A stretch of DNA of 64,000 bases from Anaerolineaceae bacterium. Its GTDB lineage: Bacteria > Chloroflexota > Anaerolineae > Aggregatilineales > Phototrophicaceae. Under the pieces are notes generated by a model. It worked only from the letters and a program-made list of their open reading frames with translations, had not been told where the DNA came from and ran no database searches. This document shows positions 57,490 to 64,000 of the stretch, piece after piece. A program made the position numbers and the translations under genes. Where the stretch lies: NCBI GenBank assembly GCA_028818375.1, contig JAPPOB010000010.1:372001-436000 (forward strand). The letters are read 5' to 3'. Every line of letters begins with the position of its first letter. Position 1 is the first letter of the stretch.

Positions 57490-59028
57490 ATGCCACCAGG
57501 AATCTGCAGCGCGCGCATCCCTAGTCTGATACCGCCGGCGTTGCTGTTTGGTCTTGCGCTGCTGGCAGTATCCTGTAGCCCGGCGCGGCAAGGTGGAGAC
57601 CTGCTGGTCACGCTGCTGGCCGACGGTTCGGAGCGCTCCATCCTGGTGCCGGCATCCACTTCCGTATCGTCCCTGCTTGACCAGGCGGAAGTCGTGTTGG
57701 GCCCCCTCGATCGGATCGAGCCCCCACTACCCACCGTGCTGCATGACGACACGCGCATTACGATCGTCCGGGTGCTTGAGGAGGACCGTTGCCAACGTCA
57801 CCCCATTCCCTTTCAGGTAGTTGGACCTGGCGAAACTGCCAGCGCCGCCGCCCAACGCGTTCAGACGGGCCTTCCGGGAGAGGAAGAACGCTGCCATCGA
57901 ATTCGATTTGAGGACGGAATCGAGCAGGACCGCGTAGAAATCAATCGTGTCATCATTCGCGAAGCGGTTGATGAAGTCTGGCAAGAGGACACCCTGACTG
58001 AAGTCGAGCCGCTTTCCTTTCCCGGCACCCTGGTCTGGTTGAGCGATGGCAACGCCTGGCTGGCGCACGGGGACAGCAGTCACTTGCGCCAGCTGACCCG
58101 GGACGGGAACCTGGATGGCAACGTTCTCTCGCTCTCTACTGACGGAAACCGCCTGCTTTACACGCAAAGACTGGTAGAAGGCCAGAAGGTACCGGACAAC
58201 AATGCCTTGTGGCTGATGCCCGACCCAGGCGTGCCTTCCAAAGTTGTCAGGCTGCTGCCGGAGAACGTTCTACATGCCGGCTGGAGACCAGGCAGCGCCG
58301 TCGAATTTGCCTATGCGGACAGCACAGCGAAGAACAGCGTCTCGATCTTGCGCATTGATCCCGATACCGGTGAGATTCTGTCCTTCCGCGAACTGTTGAT
58401 TCCGATATCGGAGGACGGAACGCAGCCTGGTATCGCAGGGTTCAATTGGTCAGGTGATGGCAGGCAGCTCTCATGGGTGCAGGGGGACTCCACTGGAATA
58501 ATGGACATGGACGGCAACAACGTCTCCTTGTCATCTGGCGCAACTGGCTTTGGGAACGCGTCGGCCCCTTGCGCCAGCCATGCACCGGTCTGGTCCCTAG
58601 ACAGCCGCTTCGTCGCGACCGCTTCGCCGGCGGGGTTGGATGCGCCTTCAACGCTTAACGTCATCGACTGGAAGGGTGAATTGCAGGTTCCGCTGGCGAC
58701 AAACGTTGGGCCCTGCCCCGCACCGTCATGGGCGCCGGTTCGGGTGTCCGGGTTGCTGGCCCACCTGCAGGCCAGAGACCCTGATCGCCCCACCTCGCGC
58801 GCCGGTCATGACCTGATGATTCTTGATCGCGACGGTAGCAATCAGAAACTGCTGTTCCCGGATGCCGGGCAGCCCGGTCTTGAGCCTCAGCAAGTGGTAT
58901 GGAGCGCGGACGCCCGGCTGCTCGCCTTGACCTGGCAGAAACAACTTTGGCTTATCGACGTCGTCAGCGGCGAGGCACGTCCATTTCCCTTTTCCGGCAA
59001 CATAACCCGCATTGAGTGGTCAGGCTGA
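57490..59028 (+). CDS. lipoprotein with DUF348-like/G5-like domain and beta-propeller
   Basis: 512 residues. Signal peptide with a lipobox-like LLAVSC (C29), so probably lipid-anchored. Residues 38-95 resemble DUF348 (VTLLADGSERSILVPAS, DDTRITIVRV) and 97-170 a G5-like beta domain, as in wall-associated YabE/Rpf proteins. Residues 175-512 form a WD40/TolB-like propeller (TLVWLSDGNAWLAHG, GFNWSGDGRQLSW, VVWSADARLLALTW). No lytic transglycosylase domain is present. Its stop and the next ATG share one base (TGATG). Probably works with the polysaccharide locus that follows. Confidence 0.7.
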   Translation: MPPGICSARIPSLIPPALLFGLALLAVSCSPARQGGDLLVTLLADGSERSILVPASTSVSSLLDQAEVVLGPLDRIEPPLPTVLHDDTRITIVRVLEEDRCQRHPIPFQVVGPGETASAAAQRVQTGLPGEEERCHRIRFEDGIEQDRVEINRVIIREAVDEVWQEDTLTEVEPLSFPGTLVWLSDGNAWLAHGDSSHLRQLTRDGNLDGNVLSLSTDGNRLLYTQRLVEGQKVPDNNALWLMPDPGVPSKVVRLLPENVLHAGWRPGSAVEFAYADSTAKNSVSILRIDPDTGEILSFRELLIPISEDGTQPGIAGFNWSGDGRQLSWVQGDSTGIMDMDGNNVSLSSGATGFGNASAPCASHAPVWSLDSRFVATASPAGLDAPSTLNVIDWKGELQVPLATNVGPCPAPSWAPVRVSGLLAHLQARDPDRPTSRAGHDLMILDRDGSNQKLLFPDAGQPGLEPQQVVWSADARLLALTWQKQLWLIDVVSGEARPFPFSGNITRIEWSG

Positions 59029-62000
59029 TGCGTCAGTCGGTTCTGGTCCTTGTCTCGCTGGCCGCTGTTGCCGGCAGCCTGATGGCAACGCTGGTCACCG
59101 TTGCCGAACGCGATCGCCTGTTGCGCGGGCATGTCAATGCCACTCAGACGATAGACCTCCCCCCTGTGCAGCCGCAACTCGGCGTCAATGTCGAATTGAC
59201 GCAATACGCGGTGGAAGAGCTTGACGAACATCTCTCCCGCATGGACAGTGCGGGCATCACCTGGGTGCGACAGCAATTTCGCTGGAACGAAATCGAAACG
59301 CAGCCGGGAGCATTTGACTGGGACAAACCGGACAGCATCGTCGCCGCCCTTGCTGACTATCCGCAAATGCGACTGGTCGCAGTTTTGCTGAACACCCCAG
59401 TCTTTGCCCGCAGCGTTGACCACGTTACGGCCCCACCGCGAGACCCGGCCGCATTCGCCGCCTTCGCGCAGGTCTTTGCAGGTCGTTACGGTGATGTTGT
59501 CGACTACTACCAGGTTTGGGACGAACCCAACCTGACAGACGCATGGGGGCACCTGGACCCGTCGCCGACGCATTACCTGAAAATTTTGCAGGCCGCCTGG
59601 CGGGCCATTCACGACGTGGATGCAAAGGCTACAGTCATTGCTGCCGCTCTGGCGCCTACCACCGAACAGGGGCCACGCAACATCAGCGACATCGACTATC
59701 TGGCGTCACTGTATGCGCTCGGCGCCGCCGACTGGATGGACGCCGTCGCTGCCAAACCCTATGGCTTCGATACTTCACCGGACGATCGCCGGGTGTCCCG
59801 GGACCACCTGAACTTTTCGCGCATTATCGCGCTGCGCGAACTCATGACCCGCCATGGCGATGGTGACAAGCCCCTGCATGCCAGCGCCTGGGGCTGGAAC
59901 AGCCTGCCGGAGGACTGGAAAGCCGCGCCTTCGATATGGGGTGCGGTGACGAGCGAACAACGCAGCAAATGGACTCTGGCGGCGCTGGAACGGGCGCAAC
60001 GGGAATGGCCCTGGCTGGGCGCCATGATTCTGCAGCATTGGCAACCGCCGCACCCGCTTGACAACCCGCAACAGGGTTTCGCGCTGCTGGATGCCAACAA
60101 TCAGGAGACATCCACCCTGCTGGCGCTTGAAGCGCGCGCACCCGCCAGAGGCGCAGGGGTCGGCTTTCACCCGGTGGACAGCCCATGGGCCCGGTTCAAC
60201 GGCCAGTGGTCCTTTGGCACCCAGGGCGCAGACTTCAGCTGGTCCAACGACAGTGAAGTGTTGTTTGACTTCATCGGTGAGGAAATAGCCCTGCGAGTGC
60301 GGGAAGGGGACTACGTCGCCTGGTTTTATGCCAGCGTCGACGGGGAACCGGCCAACGCCCTGCCCCGTGATCCGAAGGGAAATGCCTACCTCACACTGAC
60401 CAGTGCGACCCGTCAGCCCACGGAACAGCTCGTGACCCTGGCCCGCAATCTGGGTCCAGGTCCGCATCGCCTGACGCTTTCGGCAGTTGAACTGGTGGCG
60501 CAGGAACGCCAGCCACGTTGGGCGCTGGGCGGTTTCGCCGTCGGCGAGGGCGATCCCGCATTCGGCTGGCAGCGGCAAATCGGCGCCGGCCTGCTGGCAA
60601 CCGTGGTGTCGACTCTTGCCCTGCTCCAGTCACTCAGGGTCCTGGCGTGGCAGAGGCTGCTGGATCGCCTGGCAAGCAAATGGTCTTTGCCTTCCTTTGG
60701 ACCCGAACCCCTTGTCGGGGTTCTTGCTTCGCTCATCCTGATGGTCGGCATGTTGTTTACCTGGGGAGACGCGCTACCGGCACTGGTCCGGCGTGAAGCA
60801 CTGCACCCTCTGCTGGCCGTCTTCACTGCCGGGCTTGTCCTCCTGCAGCCGGGACCATTGATCACCCTCGCTGCACTGGTGTTGCTCTTTGTATTGTTCT
60901 TCAATCGTCCGGCACTGGGACTGATGCTCACCCTCTTTTGGGCGCCCTTCTACCTGTTCCCGCTCCAGCTCTTCCGCTACGCCATTCCACTGGCTGAGAT
61001 GATTATCCTGCTCACCACCCTGGCCTGGTGCAGCAGGCAGCTGCTGCGTTGGGCGCAACAGCAAAAGGGACAGATCGAAAGACCACAGTCTGGTGCTCGA
61101 GCTCCTGCAGTAAGTTCACTGGATTTGCTGTTGGTTCTGTGGCTGCTGTTTGGGCTGATTGCCTTTACCTGGTCAAGGGAAAGCGGGCCGGCCCTGACCG
61201 AACTGCGTGTTCTCTTTGTCGAACCCGCTCTCTTCTATCTGATTTTCCGGCGCGAGGCGCGGGACCTGAAGACCCGAATTCTGCTGACAGACGCCCTGCT
61301 CGCGGCCGGGTTGCTGGTCGCCCTGATTGGCCTGTGGCTCTTCTTCAGGGGTGAAGGGGTCATCACTGCTGAAGGTGGGGCTCGCCGACTGGTCAGCGTT
61401 TACGGTTCCCCCAACAATGCCGCCCTTTTCCTCGGGCGTTGTTTGCCATTTGCGCTGGCCTGGACGCTCTCCGGGCCCTGGAAGCTGCGTCGCTGGTTGG
61501 CGCTGGCGACTGGCGCCGTTTGCCTGCTGGCCTTCCTGCTTACACAAAGTGCCGGTGGATTGCTGCTGGGCCTGCCCCTTTCGCTGGCGACCCTCGCGCT
61601 GATCCATTGGCGACGCCGAGCGCTTCTGCCACTTGTTGGTCTGACTGCGGTCGGCACGGCCACTTTCGCCCTTCTCGCGGCCAACAGCCCGCGCTTTGCC
61701 CGCCTGCTCGATTTCACCAGCGGCACGGTGCGCATCCGTTTGCAACTGTGGCAGAGTACCCTGGCCATGTTGCGCGACGACCCCCTGCGTGGCCTGGGGC
61801 TGGACCAGTTTCTGTACGCCTATCGTGATATCTGGATTCTGCCGGACGCCTGGCGCGAGCCCAATTTGTCCCATCCGCACAATATTCTGTTTGACTTCTG
61901 GGTCCGCCTGGGCCTGGCGGGCCCGCTGCTCTTGATCGCCCTGCTGGTCGCTTTCTGGCACGGTGCGCTCCAGGTCCTGCGCCGCGTATCCCGTCGTGAA

Positions 62001-62159
62001 GAAAGAGTCCTGATGGCCGGCGCTGCAGGCTCCATGGTCAGCCTTGTTGCACATGGTCTGGTGGACAACAGTGTTTTCGTCCACGACCTGGTGTATGTCT
62101 TTGTCCTGCTCCCCGGTCTGGTGTGCAACGCAGGGATGGACGAAAAACGGGCCGACTGA
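59028..62159 (+). CDS. fusion of a glycoside-hydrolase domain and an O-antigen-ligase-like membrane domain
   Basis: 1043 residues. An N-terminal anchor (1-30) leads to a TIM-barrel glycosidase-like region (about 40-375) with the acid/base-type E166 in YQVWDEPNL, as in GH39/GH5-like enzymes; the second catalytic Glu is uncertain. Residues about 380-510 form a jelly-roll carbohydrate-binding-like domain. From about 515 onward there are about 12 hydrophobic helices with the Wzy_C/WaaL signature ([35 protein letters not shown], about 900-965). Start ATG at 59028; an upstream GTG is 12 bases earlier. Likely polymerises or ligates surface polysaccharide. Confidence 0.85.
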   Translation: MRQSVLVLVSLAAVAGSLMATLVTVAERDRLLRGHVNATQTIDLPPVQPQLGVNVELTQYAVEELDEHLSRMDSAGITWVRQQFRWNEIETQPGAFDWDKPDSIVAALADYPQMRLVAVLLNTPVFARSVDHVTAPPRDPAAFAAFAQVFAGRYGDVVDYYQVWDEPNLTDAWGHLDPSPTHYLKILQAAWRAIHDVDAKATVIAAALAPTTEQGPRNISDIDYLASLYALGAADWMDAVAAKPYGFDTSPDDRRVSRDHLNFSRIIALRELMTRHGDGDKPLHASAWGWNSLPEDWKAAPSIWGAVTSEQRSKWTLAALERAQREWPWLGAMILQHWQPPHPLDNPQQGFALLDANNQETSTLLALEARAPARGAGVGFHPVDSPWARFNGQWSFGTQGADFSWSNDSEVLFDFIGEEIALRVREGDYVAWFYASVDGEPANALPRDPKGNAYLTLTSATRQPTEQLVTLARNLGPGPHRLTLSAVELVAQERQPRWALGGFAVGEGDPAFGWQRQIGAGLLATVVSTLALLQSLRVLAWQRLLDRLASKWSLPSFGPEPLVGVLASLILMVGMLFTWGDALPALVRREALHPLLAVFTAGLVLLQPGPLITLAALVLLFVLFFNRPALGLMLTLFWAPFYLFPLQLFRYAIPLAEMIILLTTLAWCSRQLLRWAQQQKGQIERPQSGARAPAVSSLDLLLVLWLLFGLIAFTWSRESGPALTELRVLFVEPALFYLIFRREARDLKTRILLTDALLAAGLLVALIGLWLFFRGEGVITAEGGARRLVSVYGSPNNAALFLGRCLPFALAWTLSGPWKLRRWLALATGAVCLLAFLLTQSAGGLLLGLPLSLATLALIHWRRRALLPLVGLTAVGTATFALLAANSPRFARLLDFTSGTVRIRLQLWQSTLAMLRDDPLRGLGLDQFLYAYRDIWILPDAWREPNLSHPHNILFDFWVRLGLAGPLLLIALLVAFWHGALQVLRRVSRREERVLMAGAAGSMVSLVAHGLVDNSVFVHDLVYVFVLLPGLVCNAGMDEKRAD

Positions 62160-62210
62160 ACAACGCTCATGTGGTAAACTGCGCGCGCTGCTCCAGTTCC
62201 GGAGGACGTG

Positions 62211-63146
62211 TTGCGACTGCTGATTACCGGTGGCGCCGGATTCATTGGGTCCCATCTCTGTGACCGGGCCCTGGCCGAAGGCCACGACGTCGTTGCCATG
62301 GACAGTCTAATCACCGGCAATCGCGCCAACATCGCGCACCTCGAAAACAACCCGGGCTTTCGCTTCATCAAGCACGACGTAACAAGGTACATAGACTTCG
62401 AAGGGCCACTGGACGTCGTGCTGCATTTTGCTTCGCCTGCCAGCCCGGTCGACTACGTTAAACTCCCAATCCAGACCCTCAAGGCCAGTTCGCTGGGAAC
62501 GCATAATGCCCTTGGTCTGGCGCGCGCCCGCGGCGCCCGCTTCTTGCTGGCCTCAACCTCCGAGGTCTATGGTGATCCGAAAGTGCATCCCCAGCATGAA
62601 AGCTACGTCGGTCACGTCGATACCCTGGGGCCGCGCGGTGTCTATGACAACGCCAAACGTTATGCAGAAGCGCTTACCATGGCCTTCCACCGTGTTCATG
62701 GCATCGATACCCGTATCGTTCGCATATTCAATACCTACGGGCCTCGCATGCGCCTGGAAGATGGCCGCGTTGTGCCCAATTTCATTGCACAGTCCCTTCG
62801 TGGCGAGCCACTGACTGTTTACGGCGATGGCTCCCAGACCCGCAGTTTCCAGTACGTCAATGACCTGATTGAGGGCGTCTGGCGCCTCCTCGAAACGCCC
62901 TGTCACGAACCGGTGAACATTGGCAATCCGCGAGAAATGACGATCATGAACTTTGCCATGGTAGTCAATGAATTGACGAACAACCCGGCGGGGATCATTT
63001 TCCAGACAGATTCACGCATGACTGGCGACCCCCAGACCCGTCAGCCGGACATTTCCCGCGCGCGCAAGGTGCTTGGCTGGGAGCCGCAAGTGGGCTTGCG
63101 CGAAGGACTTGCCAGCACCATAGATTTCTTTCGGAACGTGATGTGA
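62211..63146 (+). CDS. UDP-glucuronate decarboxylase (UXS-like)
   Basis: Short-chain dehydrogenase-type sugar-nucleotide enzyme making UDP-xylose from UDP-glucuronate. NAD motif [23 protein letters not shown] (UXS-typical), [12 protein letters not shown], the catalytic Y-x3-K in YDNAKRYAE, and [10 protein letters not shown]. 311 residues. The TTG at 62211 has GGAGG five bases upstream; a GTG three bases earlier sits too close to it. UDP-glucose epimerase or dTDP-glucose dehydratase relatives are less likely because of the SPASPVDY segment. Supplies nucleotide sugar for the surface polysaccharide. Confidence 0.88.
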   Translation: MRLLITGGAGFIGSHLCDRALAEGHDVVAMDSLITGNRANIAHLENNPGFRFIKHDVTRYIDFEGPLDVVLHFASPASPVDYVKLPIQTLKASSLGTHNALGLARARGARFLLASTSEVYGDPKVHPQHESYVGHVDTLGPRGVYDNAKRYAEALTMAFHRVHGIDTRIVRIFNTYGPRMRLEDGRVVPNFIAQSLRGEPLTVYGDGSQTRSFQYVNDLIEGVWRLLETPCHEPVNIGNPREMTIMNFAMVVNELTNNPAGIIFQTDSRMTGDPQTRQPDISRARKVLGWEPQVGLREGLASTIDFFRNVM

Positions 63147-64000
63147 TCGCAACGCACGGAAGAATGCATGGGCCGGGCCGGTTTGTTCCTGCCCTGCTGA
63201 CTTTGGCAGTTCTGACAGGTCTGGCGCTGGTTTCCCTTCCGGAGTCCCTTCTGCTCACAGCGACCGTGCTGGCCCTGCTTTTGCTGCCATGTCTGGTTTC
63301 GTCCCGGGCCGCGTTGTTGCCGCTATTGATTCTGGCTCCCATGCATGTCCTCATTCAAACCGAGGTCGGTCCGGTCCTCCCCCTGGATATCGGCCAGGTC
63401 CTGTTCTTTGTCTGGTTATTTGCCTGGAGCCTGCACCATGTTGCTCTGCGCCAGCGCCTGCCCATTCTTACGTTGCCGACGGTGGTGATTCTCGTCCTGA
63501 TTTTCCTGCTGGTCGCCGGCATTTCGCTGTTCAACGCAGTTTCTGTCGCTGCCTGGCTGCGGGAGTGGCTCAAGTGGCTGTCAATCGCCCTAGTCATATT
63601 CATCGTTGGCAACAGCATGCAGGTCCGTGCCTGGCGCTGGCCCGTTCGAGCCCTGCTATTGGCTGGCGCCGTCAACGCGACCGTGGGCCTGTACCAGTTT
63701 TTTGGAGGCAGCGGCGCCCTGCACTTTCTGGTCGGCGGGCGCTTCTTTCGCGCCTTTGGCACCTTCGGCCAACCCAATCCCCTGGGTGGGTTCATGGCCC
63801 TGTTGCTTCCCCTTGCCCTGTGTCTCCTGCTGGCCGAACTCAAGCGCTGGCTCCGGACCCGTCGCAAGGCGAGTCTGCTCTCCCTGTGTGCCTGGGCTCT
63901 GCCGACCGCCCTGTTGCTCGCCGGCCTGGTGGCTTCATGGAGCCGCGGCGCGTGGCTGGCTTTCCTTGTCGCCATGCTGGTGACGCTGCTGGCCCTTCCC
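63143..64000 (+). CDS. O-antigen-ligase-like polytopic membrane protein (partial, runs off the window)
   Basis: Open frame with no stop to the window end (286 codons). GTG start overlaps the UXS stop by four bases. At least seven hydrophobic helices, with the Wzy-family segments [23 protein letters not shown] and [15 protein letters not shown], which precede the periplasmic loop in O-antigen ligases. It is a second, unfused member of the same family as the gene at 59028, so the locus probably makes more than one polymer linkage. Confidence 0.8.
   Translation, partial: MIATHGRMHGPGRFVPALLTLAVLTGLALVSLPESLLLTATVLALLLLPCLVSSRAALLPLLILAPMHVLIQTEVGPVLPLDIGQVLFFVWLFAWSLHHVALRQRLPILTLPTVVILVLIFLLVAGISLFNAVSVAAWLREWLKWLSIALVIFIVGNSMQVRAWRWPVRALLLAGAVNATVGLYQFFGGSGALHFLVGGRFFRAFGTFGQPNPLGGFMALLLPLALCLLLAELKRWLRTRRKASLLSLCAWALPTALLLAGLVASWSRGAWLAFLVAMLVTLLALP

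Overview
The window is a gene-dense (about 60% GC), single-contig stretch of a bacterial chromosome. I count 62 protein genes and one tRNA, with no gene-free stretch above 300 bases. Protein style points to the Chloroflexota (Anaerolineae/Caldilinea-like). The signs are secreted LysM and M23 proteins with Pro/Thr-rich linkers, a membrane-anchored C39 peptidase with a TPR tail, a DUF1461 membrane protein, many sulfatase/sugar genes, and no outer-membrane or LPS-export genes. This placement is inference from gene content; no 16S rRNA is present. Start codons are often GTG or TTG, and most recognisable -10 boxes read TATACT.

Left arm (1-12.1 kb): accessory catabolism. A sulfatase and an ABC exporter-type transporter face a compact five-gene minus-strand operon: LarA-like racemase, second sulfatase, sugar isomerase/epimerase, zinc alcohol dehydrogenase, and a hexulose-phosphate-synthase-like aldolase/decarboxylase. 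A family 4 glycosidase is divergent from it. Together these suggest uptake-independent breakdown of a sulfated or acidic sugar. A secreted protein with two PstS-like modules follows.

Middle (12.1-44.4 kb): mostly housekeeping. Truncated globin, thyX, ruvA-ruvC-yebC, pyk-eno, cysteine desulfurase-mnmA, sucCD, LysM and M23 wall proteins, tdk, rplU-rpmA-rpmE, queA, ruvB, upp, and a long minus-strand run from a C39 peptidase through murJ, a metallo-hydrolase and DUF1461 to pgk-tpiA. Embedded here (22.4-25.3 kb) is an unusual five-gene operon: SerK/ParB-like protein, ACT-domain protein, an unknown beta-rich protein, a membrane-anchored JAMM protease, and a degenerate prepilin-peptidase-like membrane protein. 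Ribosomal protein L31 carries a C-terminal extension that looks like the RNA polymerase alpha C-terminal domain.

Right arm (43.9-64 kb): smpB, a soluble sensor kinase with a pseudo-receiver, a TPR membrane protein, tRNA-Leu(GAG), plsX-fabF (fatty-acid synthesis), trmFO, hflX, and a GNAT/GIY-YIG fusion. These are followed by an amino-acid-type ABC system whose binding protein is an exact internal duplication, two secreted beta-propeller proteins, and a polysaccharide locus: a 1043-residue glycosidase-O-antigen-ligase fusion, UDP-glucuronate decarboxylase, and a second O-antigen-ligase-like gene running off the window.

The genome is strikingly compact. Eight of ten convergent gene pairs overlap at their ends, five of them sharing exactly four bases in which the two stop codons interlock. 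Same-strand neighbours are repeatedly coupled by ATGA, GTGA or TGATG junctions.
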